Positions 32,563 to 42,295 of a stretch of DNA of 64,000 nucleotides are shown here, in pieces. The notes under the pieces are model-generated. The model worked only from the letters and a program-made list of their open reading frames with translations. It was not told the DNA's origin and searched no databases. Source of the stretch: Macrothele yani. Lineage: Eukaryota > Arthropoda > Arachnida > Araneae > Macrothelidae. Positions within the stretch are counted from its first letter, which is position 1. Every line of letters begins with the position of its first letter. Both the position numbers and the translations under genes were made by a program. The stretch lies in NCBI GenBank assembly GCA_039090855.1, contig CM077006.1, positions 49,609,336 to 49,673,335 on the forward strand. Direction: 5' to 3'.

Positions 32563-33929
32563 CTATACTGTGCAAATTAATTGGGACAAAGTAAAAAATC
32601 CCTCTTTTTCCCAAAACTATGCCTTTATATCATTCTATGCCTTGATATACACTGATAAATACCTGTATTAGTATGAAGTATGTCCTCTTTTAGCAGAAAT
32701 GACCTCTTGAATTCGTTTGGGCATGGACTCCACTGATTGAGTACACAAATTTTTGACTTCAAAATCGTGGAACCACACTTTTATAGCATTTGTTATCATG
32801 CGTTCTTTGGTTGTACAGTCCATTTTACCTAAACGTCTCTTTAAAATACTCCACAAGTTTTCTATGGGATTTAAATCTGGTGAATTTCCAGGCCAATCAA
32901 GCAAATGAATTTGATTTTCCAGCTTGACCAATTTCGAATTGTGACATGGGGCCAAGTCATGTTGAAATGTTCCGTCAAAAGTTTGCAAGAATGGATCAAT
33001 CCTACGTTGTAATATTTCTACGTACTTGGCTGAATTCATCATACCTTGAACAGGAACTAAGCTTCCAGTGCCATTTGATGTGAAAAAAAAACCCCAAAAC
33101 ATCTGTTTCAGAGGGCGCTTTACAGTTTGTTTGACATGCTCAGGTCTTAAGGGTTCATAGTTGCTTCGTCTAACGACATTTGCTTCGTAACCTTGCACAA
33201 ATAAATGAGTTTCATCACTGAAAATGACCTTTTTCCAGTCGTCAGCAGTCCATGATTTATATTTTTTGGCCCATGCTAAACGTTTTATCTTCCTTTTCGC
33301 ATTCAAATATTGTTTTTTCGTTGGTCTTCTTGCCTTCCGGCCAACTTCCAGAAGCCTACGGCGTACTGTTGAATCACTAACATCACAACCACTAGCCAAT
33401 AAATCTCTTTGAAAATCGGTGCTTGTTTTTTTTTATTCATTTTACTATTTCTGATTAGATATTTATCGGTTCGTGGAGTTGTTTTTCGTTTTCTTCTCCA
33501 TTTACCTCTCCTTTTTGGAGACGATGATCCAGATGCATTGCATCGCGTAAGCAGTCTTGATATACTTGAATTGCCTACACCAACTGCAGAAGCGATATCT
33601 CTCACTGTCATAGAAGTGTGATCCTTCAGAGCAATTATTTTTGCACGCTTCCTTGGTGAAATATCCATTTTTCAATACACGAAAGCAACACGTACTCACA
33701 GAGAGCAAAAACTAACATCCACCTGTCACACACGAAAGCTCACAACTGCAGCTGAAGTGTCCATTTCCTGTTTAAAACCAGTCAAACCACATTCTTACTA
33801 TCAAGTTCTAACAGTCACACCACCTCACAGCTGATAAAACCGGTTTACGTGGGTTTCCGACATCAACTGGCGATCACATTACAATTCTGAGAATAAAATA
33901 GCTTGTCCCAATTAATTTGCACGGTATAG
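32563..33929 (-). mobile_element. Tc1-like element F, best preserved in the window
   Basis: Near-identical inverted ends (CTATACTGTGCAAATTAATT / AATTAATTTGCACGGTATAG) with TA at 32561-32562 and 33930-33931. Length 1367 bp. It is inserted in the TA-rich part of an R217 unit. Confidence 0.93.
32668..33668 (-). pseudogene. Tc1-like transposase F, one frameshift
   Basis: The N-terminus at 33668 is MDISPRKRAKIIALKDHTSM, with an HTH (VRDIASAVGVGNSSISRLL) and a basic GRPR-like hook (KRRGKWRRKRKTTPRT). The frame shifts once in the A/T homopolymer at about 33427-33436. It then runs open for 243 codons: WKKVIFSDETHLF (first Asp), FQHDLAPCHNS (second Asp), NSPDLNPIENLW (Glu) and C-terminal MPKRIQEVISAKRGHTSY. 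By my count 31 residues separate the last Asp and Glu, against the usual 34, so a 3-codon deletion may have occurred. No nonsense codons were seen. The youngest transposase here. Confidence 0.92.
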
Positions 33930-33982
33930 TAATATATGTGGCCCTCTGCATATGTTAAGTATAACAAAGTGTCTCACATTAA

Positions 33983-34212
33983 CCCTTTAACGACCATAGC
34001 GCCCAATACGCCCCTACCTACAAACGGCCATAACCCCCCGAAACGCCTGTCCAGAATGAGTGTCTTCACATTTCCTCGATCTATAAGGGATCAGCAGGGG
34101 TCACATTCAGTCACTATTGTTTTATTAAACAAAGAAGTGAAACAAGAGACAGTTTCGGGCGTTATGGTATTTAGAGTGATAAAAGATTTTTTGGGACATG
34201 GTCGTTAAAGGG
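33983..34212. mobile_element. TTAA-flanked MITE (230 bp)
   Basis: Perfect 15-bp inverted ends CCCTTTAACGACCAT / ATGGTCGTTAAAGGG sit directly inside TTAA duplications (33979-33982 and 34213-34216). There is no coding content. TTAA targeting and CCC...GGG ends match piggyBac-type non-autonomous elements. Its ends differ from the piggyBac at 28265, so it depends on another source. Confidence 0.9.
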
Positions 34213-34573
34213 TTAAGGAAAAGAATACGGGATAGTGTCCTAAAGTCAAACATCAAATACCGCCTTGAATAGTCTTCTTTCATAAAATCATTGAAGAGAC
34301 TTCCCAATTCAATTCTGAGGCAATATCTTTGAGTACTTTCTATAAACCCTGCTTTGGCATGCGGCCGCTACATATATATGTGGCCCTCTGCATATGTTAG
34401 GTATCACAAAGTGGTTCACATTAAGAAAAGGAATACGGGATACTGTCCTAAAGCCAAACATCAAACACTCTCTAAAATAATCTTCTTTCAGAAAATCATT
34501 GAAGAGTCTTTCTTACCAATCCGTTTCTTAGGAAATGTCCTTGAGTACTTTCTTTAGTTCTTTGTTTAGTCTT

Positions 34574-34715
34574 AGAGTAAAAATCTAAACGCCGCCATAA
34601 GGGATCTCCTTTTAAAGCACTCCTAATCTTGTTTACAAGAAACGTCCGTCGGAATTCCCTTCACTCCAATAACTCTATCCTTAAAGTAAAAATTTAAACG
34701 CCACCTTAAGCAATA
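34574..34715. repeat. Diverged direct repeat pair
   Basis: TTAGAGTAAAAATCTAAACG..CCGCCATAAG near 34574 and TTAAAGTAAAAATTTAAACG..CCACCTTAAG near 34679, about 105 bp apart. Confidence 0.55.
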
Positions 34716-35341
34716 TTTTCTAGTGAGGGACCACATGCAGTCTCTTCTGATCAGGATTCGGAAAAATATATGATGTACAATATTCTAGGAAAATCATATC
34801 ATATCATATCTAGAGGATTTTAGGAAGGGAGTGTCTGACCCCAGGTTTTAAACAACCCTTAGAAATGGGAAGCTAGGAGACTTGGGCTAGAAAGCCCGAT
34901 AGGAAAGTAACAGGAAAGCGAGGTAGAAAGGGAGAGCAAGACGCCCTTATTTATTACCGGGGGGGGGGGCAGTACTCGGGGACCAACGGCTTAACGTGCC
35001 CATCCGACGCACAGCGGATATTTAGTGGTTCGAGCGTTCGTACCTGCCTGGGATCAAACCTGAGGTCTTCTCCGTGGCAATTCTAGGAAAATACGAAGGC
35101 GACTAGTATTTGTTATTATTTATTCCAACAATAAAGTAGCGTTGTATTACGTACCTTTTCCGTTGTATGTTCTCTTTATATTAAATATATTTAAAAGCAA
35201 TACAAAAACCACCAAACTGCATCAACTTTTTTTTTCGAAAGATTTCGTACATTATAGTACGGAGCTCATCAGTGTTAAAGTGTTTTCTGTGTTGTGCTAT
35301 ATGGCAACTGTAATTCAAGGAATTTTGTAATTTTGTGATCA
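34716..35341. other. No gene; possible old tRNA-type retroposon debris
   Basis: An oligo(G) run at about 34962-34970 precedes CCATCCGACGCACAGCG and GGGATCAAACCTGAGGTC, a B-box-like GATCAAACC context. Too degraded to assign. Confidence 0.3.
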
Positions 35342-35351
35342 TCGGCTTAAA

Positions 35352-35430
35352 ATGGCAAGTGATTTACCAAGTGAAGAAGATTTACGACATTGTATGTTTT
35401 ACGAATTTTGTAAAGGAAACAAGACAATCA
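35352..35430 (+). pseudogene. mariner N-terminal fragment
   Basis: A short frame MASDLPSEEDLRHCMFYEFC, then KGNK, resembles the N-terminus of mariner 1 here (MSDIKPEESHVRHCMLYEFY). The similarity ends after about 24 codons and a stop follows. Either a truncated relative or an N-terminal HTH_48 piece. Confidence 0.45.
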
Positions 35431-35918
35431 TGGTGCGCCACTGGAATGGCCCACCATAATTCATTCATAGCTGGGGCCATCCAATTGTCGTGAAAAACAG
35501 GTGGAAATAACAAGCAAAACTCTTGCGTTCCAGCTACTATTGTTGGCTCAAAAATTTAGCTGCAAGCAATCAGTTATATTTTCTGTTTTAAATCTGGGCA
35601 TTTTCACTCTTAAACTAAGCACAGTTTTCTTTAGGCTAACATAATGCGGTCTGCATTCTCATTTTTACATCGTTACAAGTGCTAAATACATCTGTTGTGA
35701 CATGTATTCTAAAATAACTTTAATTTTTAGTTCCTTTTCCTATGTAAATTTCAGTTTGTTCTCCTTTATACTTTCCAAACTTAACGTGATATCTTCTCTC
35801 TCACAAGAATGAGGTTGGCAACACATTTGAGGTCAGAGAGAAAGTGGCGTATGAATGTAATAGGAACGATGGATAAAAAGTACAATACAACAGTTGCTCA
35901 TAGGTATGTGTGTGTGTA
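35431..35918. other. No recognisable gene
   Basis: AT-rich; nothing recognised. Confidence 0.4.
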
Positions 35919-37137
35919 CACTGAAGAGCAATTGAATTACAGATACCTGTCTAGTAACGCGTAGCACCACCTTTCGCACTGATGACAGCGGCGATTCGTC
36001 TCGGCATGGGCTCGACAAGACACCGGAAGCGTTGGGAAGCCATACGGATCCACGACTTCTGAACAAGCTCCCACAGTTCACGAAGATTTGATGGAGGGAG
36101 TCACAGCCTCGAACATCTCTCTTGATGGCAACCCAGATGTGCTCGATGGAATTGAGGTCAGGTGACCTAGCTGGCCAAGGAAGCGAGGTCACGTCGTTGG
36201 AGTGTTCATCCAACCATTCGGATACAATTCAGGAGCGATGGCACGGTGCATTATCTTGTTGCAGGATGAGGTCCCCAGTGAGATGTTGAAGACGCACAAA
36301 CGGGAGCAAATGGTCGTCCAGGATATCCCGGTAACGATGACCTGTGAGGGACGATATCACACGTACAAGGGATCCCATTTCAGTCCACGTAAACAGTCCC
36401 CAGACGAGAATGCCACCCCCACCAGCTTGAAGAGTACCCTGCAGGCAAGAAGGATCCATCGCCTCATGTGGTTTGCGCCGTACTCGTATCCTGCCATCCG
36501 CATGTACGAACGTGAATCTCGACTCAGCAGTCCAGGCAACATTTTTTCACATGTCTAGGGTCCAGTGGCGATGTTTTCGCGCCCATGCTAATCTTTGCAC
36601 CCTGTGATGTGCGGTCAGCAGCGGTACTCTCGTGGAACGATGATTTCTGTACCCCATAGCGAGGAAATGGTTCTGAATGGTGTGGCTGCTTACACGTTTT
36701 TGTCCACCAGCGTTAAATTGCCGAGTGATTTCTTGCACTGTGGCCCGTCTATCCGCTGTTACAATGCGAGCTAGCTGACGATGACCCCGCTCATCCACAC
36801 GCTGTTGTCCACGACCGTTAGCCCTTGCAGGGATGGTTTTACCGGATTCGATGTACTCACGGTGCACCCGTGACACAGTGGCTCGTGAAAATACCAGTGC
36901 CTGCACGACTTCCGAGATGGAGTGACCCATTCGTCGGGCCCTGACAATTTTCCCACGATCAAATGCGCTTAGATCCTTCGTCTTACCCATATTCTGTCTG
37001 ACTCTTACTGTTTCCCGTCGCATCACTCCTTATATTGTCCGATCGCTGCATACGTCATGTCGTTTCCGTTTACTGGGCCGCTCACAGTGCCTCATTTGCA
37101 TAACGCCAGCTGTCTTTAATTCAATTGTTCTTCAGTG
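35919..37137 (-). mobile_element. Tc1-like element G, TIRs and TA duplication
   Basis: Ends CACTGAAGAGCAATTGAATT and the complement (TTCAATTGTTCTTCAGTG) lie next to TA at 35917-35918 and 37138-37139. Length 1219 bp. Confidence 0.93.
35951..36990 (-). pseudogene. Tc1-like transposase pseudogene G
   Basis: The start at 36990 is MGKTKDLSAFDRGKIVRARR, then GHSISEVVQALVFSRATVS (HTH). The frame is open for about 145 codons to a TGA after HWTLDM. Next is NVAWTAESRF, where the first catalytic Asp of the usual WSDESRF is Ala. Then LILQQDNAPCHRS (second Asp), a TGA, SPDLNSIEHIW (Glu kept), a one-base shift near 36090 and the C-terminal MPRRIAAVISAKGGATRY, stop 35951. Inactive through both nonsense codons and loss of a catalytic residue. 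Confidence 0.9.
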
Positions 37138-38625
37138 TATAGACGTTCGATCGCTAAGTTAAATGTGAAGTTTACCTACTGTGTTATATGTTGGATCTAC
37201 TGAAAGAGTGCTGGACCAATAAATGGTTATCGTAAGTCTGGCTTCTGTATATGTTTCGTCTGGCCGTAAAAGCTTAATTAATAGGAGCTATTGCATCGTA
37301 TTCTTATTTAGTTCAACATTCCTTAGTGATGGTTTTAGACACAGCGTAACACGAATCTTGCTCACGAAAAAGACACTACGTTAGTTATACTGTGTTTAAT
37401 TCCGCATTGACTTTCATAATTTTTCAGTTCAGACACAACTGAAAAAGAATACTAGTTTAGGCCTAACCTCCTAAAAATGGTCACTTTTTTCGTATCTGAA
37501 GGGTGATCGCTATTAAAAGAGATACAAAACAGTTCGTAAGATTTCGTGAGAAAATTTATTCGATAAAAATGCTTTTTTTTTCTATATTATCCTTATAAAG
37601 GTAATTTTTGTTCTTCAGACTTTTACGCGCAAAAGTCGGGCATTTAATTCACCAACGACGAGTGAATCGGTGCGCATCACACCGACATTTCAACGCATTT
37701 GGCATTCCGTTCATTAACGCCTAACACGCGTGTATTTAGCACATATAGGCTCTTTTTTTTATTAGCGTTACGTCCTTTTAGAATATACTTTTTGGGAATT
37801 CTTTCAAACACTCCATTATGAGTTGATCCTTTACATCCTGTTGTTAATTATTCTCCACTTTCCGGCATTTTTTTAACTTTCTTCAGAATTTGGCGGTTTC
37901 TTAATTCCTCATTATCTCAATCGCTGGCCTTATGTTTTACCATGTTCTCCTTCACCCAAGTTTTCTTTGTCTTCCGCTTGACATCAACTTCCTGCTTCTT
38001 CTTCTTTCTCTCCTTCCTCCTCATCCTCTTCGCAGAAAAATCTCATCCTCAGTTTTAAAAGGTTGACTGCGAATTTCTCGCATGGCCGGCGCTGCCCTTT
38101 TCAAAGAGAGCACAAAAGAAAATGCAAATTTGGATGCAATCAATATCATAATCTGCCATTTTTATGCGCTCCTGCTGAGCCAACCTAATGAATGGTAATT
38201 TCTTCCTCGGATGAATCTGGCCTCTTCGAGGAAGACCCCAGCTTCCAACCTGACAGAAACAACTCTCGCATTACAGCGGAGAGGGTCTCTAATGGGTACT
38301 CCTTAGAGCATCCTTTTTATTCGTTAAGCAATCCATTGAGCTCAGAATTTGAAAAGGAGAGGGTCATTGTTCCCATTGCACTCTATGGGCAATTAAAAGC
38401 TCGATGAACAATGCATTGTCTTGATCGCGCACTTCTTTAGCTAACCGAGTTCATCAGCCGCAGTTGATTGTTGGACGTTTACTGGAATGCTTTGCAGAAG
38501 TAACCCGATCTTATCAAACATTAGATGCGCTCCACTGGGTTGGAACATTTTTTCCTCGGTTGGTAGTTGCCTTGCCTGAAATTAAGGAGATTCTTTTTTA
38601 TCCACAAACCAACCAAATGCATAGG
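37138..38625. other. No recognisable gene; second copy of pyrimidine-rich repeat
   Basis: About 37830-38100 is the diverged partner of 11980-12290 (GCGGTTTCTTAATTCCTCAT, TATCTCAATC, CTTCCGCTTGACATCAACTT). A 71-codon frame at 38192-38407 (MVISSSDESGLFEEDPSFQP...) has no recognised domain. Confidence 0.4.
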
Positions 38626-38845
38626 CAGCCCAGGTGGCGCAGAGGTCTAAGTGCTGGCTTCTGACACTTCGTCCAAGATAGGTCCGAATTCGAATCCCGG
38701 TGAGGCATGGATGTTTTGTTTGTCTTACTGCACTGGCTCCCTCCCTTGCTTGGAATCAGTGACTAAATTAGGAACAGGTGACTACTTATAGCCCATTGAG
38801 TTGCTCACGGTGGTCACTAAACCTACAATCAAAAAAAAAAAAAAG
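38626..38845 (+). mobile_element. SINE1, full length
   Basis: CAGGTGGCGCAGAGGTCTAA, B box GAATTCGAATCCCGG, body and A-tail A14GAAAAG. Confidence 0.85.
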
Positions 38846-39062
38846 AAAAGAAAACTTTGCAGCAGCTAACGGTAAATCAAAGAGTTTGCAAAAATATACT
38901 GTCTCGATTACTGTTGAAGTGTAAATATTTAAGTTACTCGTAGAAAATTTAAGGTTTAGTTTAGCTCTTGTCCGTAGAAGTAGGACGCTGTAAGATTCCA
39001 AGCTTAACTATGCAATTGTGATTTTCTTTAACTAAACACTCTTAAGCTTTACGTAAAAAATA

Positions 39063-40845
39063 TAGTTTTTATTTCATAATGACTGTGAACCATTATCAGT
39101 CCACTACTAGATGAAGGTCTCCCCAAGTTTCTTCCACAACGGTCTGTCTAGATCCAGTTTCCTCCATGTTACTCCGGCATGCATTCGAATTTCATCCACC
39201 AATTTCCCACACGGTCTTCCTCCAGATTTTTTCCAGCCCCAGTCTAAAATTTCTTTTGTTCACCGGTGGTCCGTCCTTCTGGCAATATGGCCGGGCCTAC
39301 TGCCATTTCAGAGATTTTATTATGATAATTTTGTCTTCCACTCTTGTCTTTTTTTTCCTGATAGACGAGTTGTTCTTATCTTTCCTGGTTATATAAAACA
39401 TGTATATCTCCATGTTCTTTCGGTTGTCTGCAATCTCCGTATGTCTTTTTTTACGATTGAAGAATCGTATATGCTCCAGCTTTGTCCGTCTGTCTGTCCG
39501 AACCATAACTCGCGTAAAAATGGTTCTATTTCCTGAACATGTGGGAAATGGGGTCAAAGGTCAGGACATAGGAGCGGGATCCATTCCATCGCCCTTATGC
39601 GTCATAACTTACGTAAAAATGCTTTGATTGCAACAAATGTTCCGGAGGTATACTGAACAGGTTCTGTTGAATATCATCGAAATGAGGTCAAAGGTCAGGG
39701 CACAAGAGCGAGATTTATTCCACAGCCATTATCCTCATAACTCAACTAAAAGTGCTTCTATTACGACAAAACTTTAGTATGCTGTTCCGGAGGTATACTG
39801 AACCAATTCTGTTTAATATCATCGAAATGGGGTCAAAGATCAGGCACAGGAGCGAGATTTATTCCACAGCCATTATCCTCCTAACTTGAGTAATGATTTC
39901 TGGTATGTTGGAAAGCGTATCATAAAAAATGCATTGCATGATTTTACTAACTTGTTTAGTTAAGGTCCACGTCTCTACTCTCTACGTAAGCACTAGGAGG
40001 ATGCATTGATTAAATACTTTTCTTTTAAGACATAATGGCATATTGCTCTTAAAAATTCTACTGTTTCTTCCAAAAGCTCTCCATCCAAGTTTTATACGCC
40101 GATTAATTTCTTCATTAATGCCGCCCTTGCTTGATATCTGTTGTCCAAAGTAAATGCAGGTATCGGTTATCTCCAGCTTTTCCATATCAATCGATAAATC
40201 TGAATTTCTTGGGAACGCATTGTACATCAGTTTTGTTTTCTGAAAGATCATTTTTAATTCTACTTCTTTACACTTTATCAGCAAGTTCGTGGAATATAGT
40301 CTGCAGCTCCGGAGGTGTAGTTGCAAAAATGACTACTTCATCAGCAAAACGAAGGTGAGTTAAGTAATTTCTTTAATCTTTCTTCGCTTGTTTTCCAAGT
40401 TAAATGATTGAGACATTTTGCGATGCGGCACTGAAGACTTTGGGAGCTATAGTGTCACCTTGTCTCATTCCTTTGCAATTTTTATTGCTGCTATATCCTT
40501 AAACAACCGAACCTTTGCACTTGCAATTTCATAGATGTTATCAATAATGCTGGTGCATGCATCTACAATAACATCATAACTGCTGATGACTTCATGGAAC
40601 CAAAGGTATTTTCATAATGAATAAAAGCCTCTCATAATGGGAATTCATATTCTTTCGCTCTTTTAATTAGTTCTCTCAATACATGGATATGATCTACAGT
40701 ACTGTAGCCACTCTTGAATTCCTCTCGTTTTCACGGTTAAGCCATGTCTATAGTGTTAACCTTCAAGCGATGTTAAAGAACCTTAGTGAAGATTATACAA
40801 ACCACTGATAGGAGACTCTTAGTTCGTTAGATCCTAAATGTGACT
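39063..40845 (-). pseudogene. RTE-like LINE copy 2, interrupted by an ARM repeat
   Basis: The minus strand matches copy 1 (6928-8545) from the region of NYRPISLL (about 40800) through RT blocks (FADE-like at about 40340, KMIFQKTKLMYNAFP, TDTCIYFGQQISSKGGINEE, INRRIKLGWRAFGRNSRIF) to about 39965. It then resumes at about 39445 with a KDIRRLQTTE-like stretch, DKNNSSIRKKKTRVEDKIII and the C-terminal tail to about 39063. The missing middle is exactly the ARM repeat at 39447-39962. Stops and shifts are frequent. Confidence 0.8.
39447..39962 (+). repeat. ARM repeat copy 3 (3 units), inside RTE copy 2
   Basis: It starts in a T-run of the RTE sequence (copy 1 reads, in complement, TATGTCTCTTTTAGCTAAGG at this place) and ends ...ACTAACTTGTTTA, after which RTE resumes GTTAAGG. 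The left hairpin is shortened (TTACGATTGAAGAATCGTAT). Three units with GGTCAAAGGTCAGG cores. Confidence 0.82.
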
Positions 40846-41437
40846 TTTTTTACGCTTTCCAATCGTAGGTTGCAAAAGTGCATATGCTCCAGCTTTGTCC
40901 GTCTGTCTGTCTGCTTGTCCGCACAATAACGCGTACAAATGGTTCGACTTCGATGAAATTTTAGTATGTGTTAGGGGACTACCTGGGGACGAACCCTATT
41001 GAAAATTGGCGAAATGGGTTCAAAGATCAGGACATAGGAGCGGGATCCATTCCGTCGCCCGTTTCCTTCATAGCTTACGTAAAAATGCTTCGATTGCACG
41101 AAAACTTTATCATGTTGTTGGGGAGGTGTACTGAACCGGTTGTGTTTAATATCATCGAAATGGGGGCAAAGGTCAGGGCAAAAGAGCGAGATTTAGTCCA
41201 CACTCATTATTCTCATAACTTGACTACAAATGCTTCTATTGCGACAAAACTTCAGTACGTTGTTCCGGAGGTATACTGAATCAATTCTGTTGAATATCAT
41301 CGAAATGGGGTCAAAGGTCAGGGCAAAGGAGCGAGATTTATTCCACACCCATTATCCTCATACCTTGAGTAATGATTTCTGGTATGTTGGAAAGCGTACC
41401 ATAATCAATGCATTGCATGATTTTACTACGTTGTTTA
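40845..41437 (+). repeat. ARM repeat copy 4 (3 units)
   Basis: Left hairpin TACGCTTTCCAATCGTAGGT at 40851. It sits at the oligo(A) tract that in RTE copy 1 reads ATAAAAAAGGTAAC (about 7270, opposite strand). It ends ATTTTACTACGTTGTTTAAT. Confidence 0.82.
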
Positions 41438-42295
41438 ATCTTTCCAACCGTAGGTTGAAGAAGCGCATGTACTTTGTCCGTTTTTCTGTCTGCTTATTCG
41501 CACGATAACTCGCGTAAAAATGGTTCTATTTCGATGAAATTTTTGTCGTAGGGGACACCCTAAGGACGAACCCTATTGAAAATGGGATAAATGTGGTCAA
41601 AGGTCAGGACATAGGAGAAGGATCCATTCCATCGCCCTTACGCGTCATAACTTAAATAAAAATGCTTCGATTGCGACAAAACTTTATAATGTTGTTCCAG
41701 AGGTATACTGAATTGGTTCTGTTGAATATATTTCAAATTGTGTCAACGGTTAGGGCAAAGGAGCGAGATTTATTCCACAGCCATTATCCTCATAACTTGA
41801 CTAAAAATGCTTCTATTGCGACAAAACGTTAGTATGTTGTTCCGGAGGTATAATGAACCAGTTCTGTCTAATATCATCAAAATTTGGTCAAAGGTCAGGG
41901 CACAGGTGAGAGATTTTTTTCCACAGCCATTATCCTCATAACTTGACTAAAAATGCGTCTATTCCGACAAAACTTTAGCATGTTGTTCAAGAAGTATACT
42001 GAACCAATCTTGTTTAATATCATCGAAATAGGGTCAAAGGTTAGGGCGCAGGAGCGAGATTTATTCCACAGCTATTATCCTCATAACTTGACTAAAAATG
42101 CTTCTATTGCGACAAAACTTTACTATGTTGTTCCGGACGTATACTGAACCAATCCTGTTTAATATCATCGAAATGGGGTCAAAGGTCAGAGCACAGGAGC
42201 GAGATTTATTCCACAGCCATTATCCTTATAACTTGACTAAAAATGATTCTATTGCGACAAAACTTTAGTATGTTGTTGCGTAGGTATACTGACCC
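41438..42295 (+). repeat. ARM repeat copy 5 (5 units), head-to-tail with copy 4
   Basis: It begins CTTTCCAACCGTAGGTTGAA right after the end of copy 4 and has five units. It stops inside a unit (GGTATACTGACCCAT), where the 150-bp satellite 2 begins, so its right end is missing. Confidence 0.82.

Larger units (their letters stand above)
27200..34556. repeat. ~217-bp tandem repeat (R217), exploded by nested insertions
   Basis: The unit contains AGTCTTCTTTCAGAAAATCA, TGTCCTTGAGTACTTTCT, GCATGCGGCCGCTACATATA, GTGGCCCTCTGCATATGTTA and GGAATACGGGATAGTGTCCT. Pieces lie at 27200-27356, 32439-32562, 33930-33982 and 34213-34556. Removing the P-like element (27357-32438), the Tc1 (32563-33929) and the MITE (33983-34212) restores about three consecutive units (compare the junctions near 34266 and 34483). 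Confidence 0.8.
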
